A DNA stretch of 64,000 nucleotides from Phorcus lineatus (lineage: Eukaryota; Mollusca; Gastropoda; Trochida; Trochidae): the NCBI GenBank assembly GCA_921293015.1, contig OV121086.1:26770254-26834253 (forward strand), in the 5' to 3' direction. Shown in pieces: positions 47,945-59,100 of the stretch. Within the stretch, counting starts at the first letter, position 1; the number at the start of each line of letters is the position of its first letter. The notes under the pieces are model-generated. The model was not told where the DNA came from, ran no database searches, and worked only from the letters and a program-made list of their open reading frames with translations. A program made the translations under genes and the position numbers.

Positions 47945-48176
47945 TTTTGTAGATTTAATATTTCAATTTGTTGCTTTATGTATAAGTCAAATAATATCTT
48001 ATAAATGTCTCTAGAATTGTATTGTAAGCTTTTTTGTCTTCGTAAAAAGATATTAAACAGTCATACAGCAGGATTGCTTACGATAGCCTGTGGGGTGGCG
48101 GAGCGCGTTTTAGCGTGGCCTTTCTCTTCCCATGTACAACCGGAAGTCTTCTCTTCCCATGTACAACCGGAAGTCT
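47945..48176 (-). promoter_or_regulatory. LINE 5' UTR with doubled ETS-like site
   Basis: The 5' end of the LINE has a 27-bp sequence repeated exactly twice (48124-48150 and 48151-48177), each holding ACCGGAAGT on the plus strand, the core ETS-factor motif. The element starts within a few bases of this repeat, where an internal promoter would be expected. GCGGAGCGCG-rich text near 48090 adds a local GC peak. The promoter role is inferred. Confidence 0.5.
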
Positions 48177-49393
48177 TTCAAAAAATAATTCTAAAAAGTT
48201 TTAATTCTCTTTTACTGATGATAAAAAAAGTATTGACAATCTAGCTTGATGATACGACCGGTTGACTATATTTTACGAAACTTCAATGAGTTTCCAATAA
48301 TTCCTTTTAACAAAACCGCTTGCCCTAAAAGCCACCGTCATACTTATAACCAGTTGCTTTAATTAAGTTAATAACACCAGTAAATGTCAATTAAATATAT
48401 ACGTATTAAACGCATAGAAATACATGTTAAAGCTTGAATGAATAAATGGAAGGTTGTTTCATATACAATCCAAGTCTAAATCAGATTGATAACAGATGTA
48501 TGTAACGAAGAACTTGAACTATTTTAATGAGACTTCTTGAAAAGAAAACCTTGTGAATGATGGTGGTGTGTAACAAAATCTAGAGACCGAAAACGGCAAC
48601 AATCTACTTCTTGGTGTACATGTGATTCCCTTCTCTCCCAAATGAATATCCTGTTGGTGAATTTTTAGAAAGTATAAGATAGAATACTATCATTTGTTAT
48701 TCAACAAAACACTTTTTAACATTTAAAGTTAGTAGATGCAAAGGAAAGAAAAATATATGTCTTTCAGTGAGCACTTATTGGTAGTATCAGGTAGTAAAAT
48801 GAAATAGCAACTATGGACAATCATACTTAAGCTTTCTTTAATTTACATAATCATGACTCGGCAACCCATTTGTGAAGATAAGTGCTTAAAAATCAACTGA
48901 TTTAAAAAATAAGACTATCTAACTCCACACATAAAGATATCTTAAAGTTAATTTAATATTTTCATTTATTCATTACGTAACCTATTGATTTTTAGAACAT
49001 ATTTATTTTTATAATTTAAAAAAAAGATGATTTTTAGTAACTATTTTTTTTACAAATTGTTGAGAGTTTCAAATTGAATTTCCTTATCGTAGAAGAAACT
49101 GGCCATTCGGGTGACGGTTGCAACTGACTGTTCAAAACTCGGATTCACATGTACATTACAAAATGATATAACTTTAGGAATGCGCAACACTATGGAGACC
49201 AACAAAGGCAACTCCCTACCTCTTGTAGCGTTTTAAGATAATTTTATATTCAAGTTGCTTTTTCAAATCATTCAAAATTCCAATTGACACTGTTAGGTTT
49301 CATTGTCATAAATGTCAATATTCCAAACATAAACAGCTTTTAGGCAGTGACCGTTGCAACTGTCCGTTCAAAACTCGGAGAAACAGTTGACAA
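48177..49393. repeat. Unit repeat: 3' flank of TRIM gene D
   Basis: The first 193 bp are the right copy of the LINE target duplication. The rest matches the gene A and B flanks (GAGACCGAAAACGGCAACAA near 48590). It shows the uninterrupted site of the LINE seen at 2086 in the A flank. No gene is seen. A second, partial repeat of the flank (GACCGTTGCAACTG...AAAACTCGG) occurs at 49110 and 49345. Confidence 0.7.
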
Positions 49394-51133
49394 TTATATA
49401 TTTTGAAATATCTTAACATGTCCACTGTCCTCTTCAGTGACATATAGTTTGTTCCCGTGTACACGTATTCCCTGTGGACTCACAATCCCATCTTGTTTAG
49501 TCAGCAGATCTCTCACATACTCCCCTCTCTCAGTCAGCTGGACGATCTTGTTGCCATAGTAATCACCCACGATTACAGAACCAGTGTCTGTCGTTGTTAT
49601 ACCACCTGATGTACAAAACAAACCTTCTGTCAATTTGTATGTGTAAAGAACCTCCCCCTGTTGTATTACGCAGTAGACAGAACCTGACCATCCCTCTACC
49701 ACTACAATGTGACCCTGACGTGTTGTACACATGTGCCATGGTCTCTGTATCAGCTGCTGATCAATGCTGGGTGTGATCACAGACCTGACGATTCTCCCTG
49801 ACAGATCCAGGACGTCAATACTGGAAGGATCTTCACAAGTTGCAGCCAGAGTCGTGTCACTGAGAGCTGCCAGACATATGTACTCCTTCTTTGTTTTGAC
49901 TGTGGTAATACGCACTGGGTCAGGAGTAAGTTTGATTAGTTCTATACTGTTGTGTGACCAAGTGTGATACAGCTACTCTGTCCTGGCTAATCTTTGTTAT
50001 TGTATGGGGTTTGGAATCAAGTTGTAATGATGTGCAGTAAGACTTACCACCTTCAGTGTAGCAGGACTTGATGCTGTTATTGTTATGGTCTGTAACAACC
50101 AGTGTCTCTGTACCTCCAACAGTCAAAATCTCAATGTCCTCGATATCTGGTGTCTTTGTATCATCCTTTGACTTGGTACTGACTGTAGACTGGAGTTGAG
50201 GTGTACCCTGAAGGCTAGACCATGTGTCAGTACTGACTGTAGATACACGTTTAGTTGTATCCTTGATACATGATCTGTTTTCCACAACCTTCAAATAACC
50301 AAGTTGTAAGGTCCTGTCAAGTTGATCCACATCCAGCTGTTTATAAAACTCAACTTTCTTCCTTCTGTCTCCTTGTTTGTCTTTTTTCTGTATTTCAGCA
50401 GTTATCTCCCCTGACTGACACAGCGTGTACATATCATACAGATCCATGGGACTGTTTGATTGCAGGACTTGTTTGATGAACTCTGTGTACTGTTGATATG
50501 TTTGCAGTTCAATTTCTCCAGATTTTATCTGAGCTCTCAGATCTCCAGTCTGCTTTTCAGTGAGCGTATCCAGTTTATCAAGAAGTTTCTTTTCCTTTCT
50601 TCTGATCAGATCCACGGCCTGCTGACTGACTCTTCTGATCTCTGACTGCAGAGAAGATTTGTGTTGTGTGATTTCCTCCACTTCTGATCTCTTAATATCC
50701 AACTTGTCTCCAGTTTGTTGTCGATGCAACTCTATATCATCATAGTTCTTCTGCAGTACTTGTTTCATTTCAGGAATCATTGCGTCGAGGGTGACAACAG
50801 AGTGACATTTCCTGTGGTAAACGATACAGCAGTTTTGGCAAACAGCTTCCTGACAATCTTTGCAACAAAACTCAACTAAACAGTTGTGCTCCTTACACGC
50901 GACTTTGCATTTCTTTAGTTGTTGAGTTGATCCCAAAGGTTTTATCACGTTATCAGTTTTGCGAGGAGCTGTTGTGTGGACTTTAGCACAAGCTTTGCAG
51001 AACTTGATGTCACAATCTTTGCAAACTGATGTGGCCTGTGTTGTCTTCCCCGGATGCTCACCTGAGAAACATACGTCTACAACAGGACCTGAAAGACACA
51101 AGCATTATTTGTAAACATGAACTTGGAACAACT

Positions 51134-52988
51134 TATTTTTGTTTTCTACAAGCGTTTGTTTCAGGTAAGAACCTGTCTAAATCTTTTTTTTTATTATTAT
51201 TTTTTTTTTCCAATAAATAATCAATTCATTTTCAGAAAGACATAACATAATCAACAATACGATTAGATGGATAATATACTAATTCAACCAAATTATTGAG
51301 TCATAGTATAAATTATATGAAGAGAGGAGATAGACGGAGCTACAAATGAAGAGAGGGAGAGGGAGTGGGAGATTTGTAAGAGTTTGTATCAAATAATACA
51401 TCGTATCAAATAATACATCGTATCAAATAATACATCGTATCAAATAATACATCGGTTTGGTTTGAGTCAAACTACAGATGCAATGAGGCCCATTTTTTAG
51501 TAAATTCATTTTATCTTCAGAAATGAATTGTTTAATGTTATGATAATGTTTTATTTGATAGAATAACTGAAGAAATATGGGAGATGTGTGGGTATATTGA
51601 CACTTTTGTACGTAACGTTTTGTAATCATAAAAATATGATTTTCAAGAATATTCAACTTTGGATCGCCAAGGAGAAAATTATTACAGTTAAGGATTAATT
51701 TTCTAGAAGTTTTTCTTTCATACAAGGTTATGAGCTCCTGTATCAGAATTTGAACCTTTGACATAGAAAAAATAAATGTTCAAGTGTTTCATTTTCAGAT
51801 TGGCAAAAGGTACAGATTTTATCCTCTGTAAATCCTATTTTGAAGAGAAATGATTTTGTAGATATGATCCGATAGGTGAATTTATATTGGAAGTTTCTTG
51901 TCCTTGTCAATCACACAATTCCGTATTGTATAGTAACAAAGCATTCAGAAAGGTCATTTTCTGACATTTGAACTCCTAGTTTTGAGTTCAATTTTGAGGT
52001 AAGATTTTGAAGAGAACAAATACCCCCAAATGTGCCAATAGATTTGTAAAGAAATTTACAATCTGGCGATGAAATAATGTCCTTAAGAATCTGACAGTTT
52101 ATATCATAATTGGCCCTGTTAACAGGGTTATCCTTTGAAAGCTTTATCCATGATTTTGGTAAAAAAATTACCAATTTGAAATAAGAGATGAACTTATCAT
52201 TTAATTGAAAGTCATTTGACATGAAATTCTTTTAAATGTCCATAGTCAGTCATTAGATCTCGAATATATTTTTTCCACATTGAGATCATTTAACATATGT
52301 CCTCATAGGGAACGTAACTCATTTACGGGATATTCTAAATTCGACTATGTTCTTAATCTCAAAAGTATGCAGGTTATTATAAATAGCTAGGACATCCTTC
52401 CAGAAGTCATTATTGACATGTTTAATTATCTTTTTTAATTGATGTTTTGGAAAATTAAGGATATCGATATTTTCATGATTTATCATTGAACGCCTGGCTT
52501 AATGTTGCCAGAGGCCATCTTTGTTTGACATTCGTTTTATCCATTTCAATTTCATGTATTTACAAAAAGCTTCAACGTCAACCATGCCAAGCCCTCCTTC
52601 TGAGTAATCATTCAACAACATTCTTCTTTTTATTTTATCTCGTTCCCCATTCCAAATGAACTTAAATAAGATTGCGTTTAGCATATTTTTCTTGCTTTTT
52701 CAACTTGTTTGTCAAGGTTCGTGGAAAGGATTTCTTTTTAAGTCAGTCGAGAACATTATCCCTAGAATTTTGAAGGGTTATTTTGACCATTGGAGAGGTA
52801 TATGGGGACATTGTTGTTCATTTGAATTCTTTTTAACAGATCCAGATAGCCTTAGTCTTATCACAATTATTCTTTAAATCGGATGCAAATGCGAAATCTT
52901 GTAGGGTACCAATAAGAACTGAAAGGCCCTCTTGTGGTCCTTTTAAAGTGAAATTGGCATCATCAGCGTATTGAAAAGTTAAATAACT
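51134..52988 (-). mobile_element. 5'-truncated L1/Tx1-like LINE in the gene D intron
   Basis: Flanked by GAACAACT (51126-51133 and 52989-52996); gene A shows the empty intron at about 5210. The minus strand opens in the RT palm at FQYADDANF, then the thumb (FKFIWNGERDKIKRRMLLND, EGGLGMV) and a zinc-finger tail (CTFCQSENETLEHL). Frames are broken several times. A 17-bp repeat TATCAAATAATACATCG occurs four times at 51387-51454 in its 3' UTR. An A-rich tail lies at about 51184-51210, followed by about 50 bp that look unrelated to the element before the target repeat. Confidence 0.85.
51387..51454. repeat. 17-bp tandem repeat, four units
   Basis: TATCAAATAATACATCG is repeated four times without change, just past the end of the last coding frame of the intronic LINE, so it belongs to the LINE 3' UTR or arose in it after insertion. 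Confidence 0.95.
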
Positions 52989-53349
52989 GAACAACTGATG
53001 ATTTAGAGTGTAAATTAATTTCTCTAAGTCATAACTTTTATAAATTTGAAATACCTGAACTTCCTTGAGACCCGAATGTATCCAGAAGTCCTTGTATGAG
53101 GAAACTCGGCTTGAACTGATCACACCACTGATCCACTGGTTCTTGAGGTCGAGGAACTTTCGTCATCTGACAGCAGTTTGGACACAGGATTGATTTGGCA
53201 GTGATGGCGTCTTTTCGAGTTTTTGTATATTTGGTCAGACATTCCCTACAGAAGGTATGGTAGCAGCCAAGAGTACAAGGGTCTTTGAAGATCTCTGTGC
53301 AGATGTTACAGGACAGGGAATGTTCGTTCAATTTGGTTAGAGCGTCCAT

Positions 53350-55577
53350 CTGTAAGAAAAAATAAAACAATTACCTAAATTCTTAAATTGCCTGCCTTGA
53401 AAATCATTAGGTGAAATCCCTCGCTGAAATAAATTATCGCCCGCCGTGCGATTTACGTTCATGTTTAAACTCTCGCTGCAGTCTCAAGGAACTGTATTGT
53501 CGAAATCAAGTCTCGAAAACTGCTGGTTTCGATAATCAATCACCTATCACATGTTAACTAAAGGGGTTAACCTCCTGTCTCTTTGAAACATATTTACAAA
53601 ATGTTATCTTCACATACTTCTGTACAAATTTCAAAACATTTCCCTCTATATTGCGCCACTAGCAAAGCGTACAGCTACTTTTCTTTCCATTATTTCCTAA
53701 AGTTGAAATATTGCAAATTTTTGGTCGCTAAGCCTATGACACATGTGCTATCTCGGACCCATAAATATCCTCCTTAAATTCATGTTTAGAAATTGACTCT
53801 GATAATCAGTTTAGATTCGAATGGAAGACTACCATCTCAGGTTTCATGCTAGAATTTATATATCCTGACAGACATTTGAAAATAAAATGTTTGATATCGG
53901 TGTTCTTATCAGCACTACGTGTCGCATATATATTAAACCAATGACGTTTATTGTCCATTGAATGTGTTCTCTTTCTTCAAATCAAATAGGAAAACGCCTA
54001 ACAAAGAAATGAATCTTATTATAATGTTTAATCAGCCATTATAATTAGCTGCTGGGTGCCATATTACTATTTTAGCCATTGATTATAAAAACTATGCACA
54101 AATGTACTTTTAACCAGAAATATCAAATTATTCTTGTTTTACATTTATTAATAACTTCTAAAACACTAAAGAAAAATTAAAGAGAGCATCTATGAATTGC
54201 TTTGTAAATCAATTAATTTAGTTGTTTTTTTTTAAAGCCATTAATTTGGTTAGTAACATTTTATTCATTTTGTTTCACATCCATAAAGTAACGCATAGGT
54301 CTTTTTCATAATATTCTCGAATATTTGTCTAAAAGTATTAACATTGTAAAACAACTTTTTTTTAACCATTTACCAATGTATTTCGAAATGTATCTTGTGT
54401 CACTGTCTTTAATAATATCTGAATTTAGTCACTAAAAGTATCAAAACAATCGCTTCACTATTGTAGCACACAGTTTTAAAGCTTCTTCAGAGTTTGAGGG
54501 TTGGATTTTGTATGGTAGTAAATCGATATAAACACCACACAATGGGAGATTTAATGTGTGTCATTGATTTATTTACGATGTCTTTTAACTCAAGGTTCTT
54601 ACTGCAATTTTGGTATTGTTAATTATATAATGTATTTTGATAACGATCATTGTACATATATATTCACTCTGTCAGAGATCTACAAGTCATGCTGCACCAA
54701 ACCATGATTTGACAAATAATACTTCGAACAACAAGATATAACTATAAAAAATGGGTTTGAAAGAGAAATGTTTTGGGTCATTTGAAAACCAAATATACCC
54801 AGCTTAGACCCTTCTTATGAAATGAAACTTGTGTTCATGACTATGTAAATATGTAAACATACAAAACATACAAAGTAGAAATGAAATATTTTTGTTACTG
54901 AACCGGCCTTACCTGTTTTCTGACAGGCTTAGAAAAGTGAAAGGGTATAGTATAGGGTACCTCCCTTTGAAACAAATTATGTAAGCTTTACATGTATGTA
55001 TCAAGTTTCACGTCAATTTAAAACACGTTGTTGAATAGTATTGTTAAATTGATTAACGTTTGTAGAATTATGTTTTCTTATCATCTAGCGACTTCTTCAT
55101 TATAATCTTCCATCTCTTAGCGTAAAGTATCTTCGTGAAATATTATTGAATTGAGGCGTGTACAGCTTAGAAAGTAGGAATATATTTAAGCTAAATACAA
55201 CACGATGAATCAAATTTAACGAATCAAACTGAGGCAACAGTGTCCTGAGCTACCTGTTGAAAGTTTGTGTATGTATAAGTTATCAATGAATTCCTACATG
55301 TATATACGTCTCTCAGTCAAATACTGACTTCGAGTGTAACTACCCCGACCTACCTTGATAACTTCCTGAAGCGACATCTCTCTGTTTATTTTACATTCCA
55401 ACCAATGAAATCTATGAAATTATAAACTGGTTTTTGCTATCGCTTTCTTTTAAATTTTCTTACGAAATTTATTCATATTGACATGATCGTGAAGTTTTAA
55501 TATGTAGATGATTTAGAAATAATTTTTTTAAATTCTTTGACCTATTGTCATCGTTATTACCAATTTTGTTTATTTCT
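53350..55577. other. Upstream region of gene D, no coding gene seen
   Basis: Begins with the acceptor tract of the RING exon, then follows gene C upstream sequence closely (for example TTTAGATTCGAAT...AGACTACCATCTCAGGTTTC at 53811 and 33928). It carries the conserved unit block at about 54903-55120 and the putative non-coding exon at 55326-55412. It ends at the MITE insertion. Confidence 0.6.
55326..55412 (-). promoter_or_regulatory. Conserved putative 5' non-coding exon and donor, gene D copy
   Basis: Minus strand: CTTCAGGAAGTTATCAAG|GTAGG, with the exon ending at 55354 and GT at 55353-55352. It lies 2.0 kb upstream of the gene D RING exon. A seven-base CTGCAAG-type segment present in C is missing here. 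The CATTGGTTGG (CCAAT-type) box upstream is kept. Confidence 0.42.
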
Positions 55578-55581
55578 TTAA

Positions 55582-56178
55582 GGCACTAGTGCACGCCAAT
55601 ATTTCATAAACAAACGAATGCACAGAAACTGCATCTCTCGATATAACTCATGATCACCACTAAAGTAATCTACCTCGTAAGTTATTTAACAAATATTTAC
55701 ATATTCAGGTAGTAAAATTGATTTTTAAAGACCGAAAGTATTTAACGCAACGTAACTTTAAATCCTCATGAACTACTATATCGGAAATATTAAGATTTTT
55801 CTTATAACCAAAAATGCGGAAACGGCAGTCGCTTTGTTCCATCTAATAGCAATGCTAATGCTGTGTTATTAAATCGGTTTATTAACAACATTGCTTTCAT
55901 AAAGCATAATTCATTCTTTGTTCTCAGTTCAGAGTTTAGGTAAATTCAACAGCTGCACATAATACTAGTTCAGCCGCGTTCAACTGTCCATAATTTATCC
56001 GTTTTGTGCACAGCTAGCCATAGATTTTAAATCTGTCCAATCTGTCATTGTTGATTGCAGGTCAACTGTAAAGAATTTCAAGTATACATTTTCATCGATA
56101 GAAAGCTTAAATGAATGCATAAGTCCTCTTTAACCTTAACATAGCCAATTTAAACCGTAAAACCGTGCACCAGTGCCT
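55582..56178. mobile_element. TTAA-flanked MITE (piggyBac-like)
   Basis: About 597 bp with inverted ends GGCACTAGTGCACG (left) and CGTGCACCAGTGCC (right), 13 of 14 matching, flanked by TTAA at 55578-55581 and 56179-56182. The same place in the other units reads TTTCTTAAACACTT or similar (near 255, 25870 and 35588), which are empty sites. TTAA duplication is the hallmark of piggyBac-type transposases. No transposase frame is inside. Confidence 0.8.
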
Positions 56179-56182
56179 TTAA

Positions 56183-59100
56183 ACACTTTTCTCAAGTTAA
56201 AATCAAACGTATTTTACAATCTTTATATCTTCATTCAAAGAGACAATTCTTACAAAAACGTTGAATGTTTTCTCAAATTAAAGATTTTCTGGTAACTCTG
56301 AGGTAAGAAGCCACTCAAGTGTAATTTGATATTATACGAACTCTTCCATCAGATTTCCATTTAAAGAAAACAGTATGCTTGATGTAACAATGAAATGCAA
56401 CTGTTGAGTCTCGACAAGAGTTCATCCGTTCAATTGTCGTTTAAAGAGGAGACGTAACGCATAATTGTGATTATTACAAATTATTATCTGTAGTCGCTTC
56501 ACTTATAAGAATCAATAGAGCCAAAAAATGAGAAAATATACGCTTTAATTCGACTACTAGGAGACCTTTTATACCCCTGTTTTGGATAACCGCCTAATGA
56601 GCCTGGCGAACGCTTTGACAAAATCACCGAAGCATGACTCGAAGCCACGCCCAGTGTGTGACGTGCTAGTTGTCAGCTGAAAGTCCAGCCCTTTGATTTT
56701 CTCTGTATTTTTAAGCTAATTCAACAGCAAAATGGAGGCAATAGCATGACCGAAAGAATTCCAAAATACGATATGTAACTGCTTCATGATATCAACTTTA
56801 CCTCTTAGTCGTCAAATCCATTTTGATTGGACTGTGACAATCCTTGGACGCGGTTTTCGTTTGTGGGTTTATATAAAAAAGGTTAAGAACTTGGTCGGTG
56901 AGAGATCCATTACTATGGGATATCACGTAGTGTTACAACATTTATTATCGATATGAAGTTCTAAATTGTCTTGGAAAAAATGAAGGTTTTTGTAATAAAC
57001 GGGAGAGAATGTAAAAACCTGTTTAATGTTTACATTAGAAAAATCATTTTGTTTCACTTCACTTTATGACAACTTAGTACTTAGTGGATTCGTTTGTATT
57101 TAACTAACGTATATTATATTGTTAGCTAGTATAACATCTCACACCGTGTTGCAATATCTCTGTCTTCGAATTGACAATCAATGACATGAAAACATACCTG
57201 GCGCCAGCGTTAGAAACATCCTATGTAATCCTAAAGAATGTTGGTACCCGTTATTCACGATGTACTTGTTAAAATGTGTGTCATCGTCTTTAGAAGTACA
57301 TGAGCCAAATCTCCTTCTCTTAATTTATTGGTTGAATATATATTCTACAAGTTCATTGGTTCAAAATGACTGGACGCCGTGACAATAAACTAAGTAGCAG
57401 TCGAATGCCAAGATTACGCCATTATGACAGGACATATATTCCGCTTGGTGGATCCAAGGCGTTAAAATTCAAAAGAGACAATTAAATCAAGAACTGAAAT
57501 TGAATGCGATAGGATTATATAACGGCCACCTGTGTGTCATAAAAAATAAGACTATTTGAATCACTCTGATTGTTGTGACAACATTTGGCAGACGTCGTAA
57601 TTCATGTACACATGCTATGGGATAGTGCGCATAGCATCATATTAAAACACTGTCTTTCGCTTGGAACAATACAAATAATTAAAGATATATTTAACATCAA
57701 TTCATCGGAGGTTTGAGCTGCTTGGATGACTTTAGATATGTTTAAACAGTTGTTTAGAATGTGAGATTTCCTGTTGTTTTTTCATTAAGGAGGTTATACT
57801 TCTGCCAACTAGCACGTCACGCGGCAGGACACGCGGCTTGATACGCCTCAGTGACCACGGGCCTGTTCAGTTCTGTTCACTGGTGCTAATTAGCTGGTGA
57901 TTGGAAAAAGTCGTATTAAAGTTGTTTATAGGCCGATTTCGAAAATTTACACTCAAGTTACTGGCAAATTAGAATACGTATTTTATGAATCACGAAAGTT
58001 CCATGGGTCATTTCAGTCGATCTTTAAAGTTTTAACATTTATCATGACGACGATGTATTTTGTAATGTTTAGCAGATAGGTCTACATATTGCCTTCTCTT
58101 AGACTCATCGTTCTATAATTGTTTTACATCTTTGAGAAGCAATTACAAGTTGTCAAGATGAATGAGAAAGAGTTTTATGGATTTTAAACTTCTTTATTGC
58201 AAGAGTGCGACGTTTCGGTGTATCTGCTAACACTGTTATCAGGGGAATGATACTGGACGTGATTTGTTAGTGATTATGTACATCACGTAATTATATTATT
58301 GGATATTTATACATGAAAGTATGTTTATACAATTAAAATATATGATGTCCTTGGTTATGTTTGGCAAACATGTTAAATCATTGCTTTCTTTTGAATAACA
58401 TAATTTTGTAAGAGACGTATAGGAGTTGTCAAGATGAAGGAAAAAGAGTATTTATGGATTTTAGACTTCTTTATTGCAGGCGTGCGACGTTTAGGTGAAG
58501 ATGCTAACAATCTTTATCAGGCAAATGATACTAGACGTGATTTGTTGGTTATAATATATTTCATGATAACACATAAATGGATATTTTACATGAGTAGAGA
58601 ATTAATTTATAGTTTTGAAAATGTTCATATTCTGAGAGGTAATGAGGTCATACAATGGAATATTATGTATATATTATGTTGATGTACAATGGGATTGGAT
58701 GGTAGAAACAGTGAATATGAAAGTAAGATAGACAAAGTGAGAAATTCTATGCAATAGAAAAGAAAAGGTTTATGTACATGATAATTGTTCTATATGTTTT
58801 CCTTCTAAAAAGCTCACAAGCTTTCAACTGAACGTTTAGCACTTTTGTTTTACCTTATCTGAGTGTTGATAATTTGTTCTGATAGGTGTTCTGGATTCAA
58901 CAGGAAAATCGTTTCTTTCACTTCACTTTCATGACAACTTAGTACTTTATAAGTGGATTATTGGTTGGTAGTTAACTAACATATATTATTTTCTAATATA
59001 ACACCGTGTGGCAATGTCTCTGTCTTTGAATTTAACGATCAATGATATAGTAACATACATGTACCTGGCGCCAGCGTTAGAAAGATCCTATATAATCCTA

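Larger units (their letters stand above)
41297..48176 (-). mobile_element. Near full-length Tx1/L1-like LINE
   Basis: About 6.9 kb. The poly-A tail (poly-T at 41297-41312) lies at the left and the 5' end at 48176. Order on the minus strand: a 5' UTR with a 27-bp sequence repeated twice, ORF1 (47944 to about 47277), a 2.1-kb inter-ORF region with nine CACGTG boxes spaced 103 bp, ORF2 (45170-41383) with AP-type endonuclease, reverse transcriptase and C-terminal zinc finger, then a short 3' UTR. Both ends are flanked by a 193-bp duplication (40451-40620 plus 41274-41296, and 48177-48369). One visible base differs between the flank copies, so the insertion is young, though both ORFs carry a frame break. 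Confidence 0.9.
49394..53349 (-). pseudogene. TRIM copy D, probably inactivated
   Basis: Exon 1 (53349-53055) is an intact RING exon (98 codons plus one base, all C3HC4 ligands). Exon 2 (51088-49394) has one extra C near 49958-49959 compared with copies B and C, which shifts the frame. Read as spliced, the product would stop at 49920 after about 487 residues and lose most of the propeller; the remaining propeller codons are intact in another frame (49915-49394). B-box 1 reads CFSGEH where the others have CFTC or CFSC, so one zinc ligand is lost. The intron is 1966 bp because a LINE sits in it, compared with 104-113 bp in the other copies; both splice signals survive. It could be a recent pseudogene, a truncated but expressed protein, or a one-base sequencing error. 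Confidence 0.85.

Noticed and set aside
57897-58682. Short plus-strand open frames of 60-82 codons upstream of gene D
   Set aside because: No domain, not preserved in the duplicate at 58900-59720 or in unit C, and of a length expected by chance.
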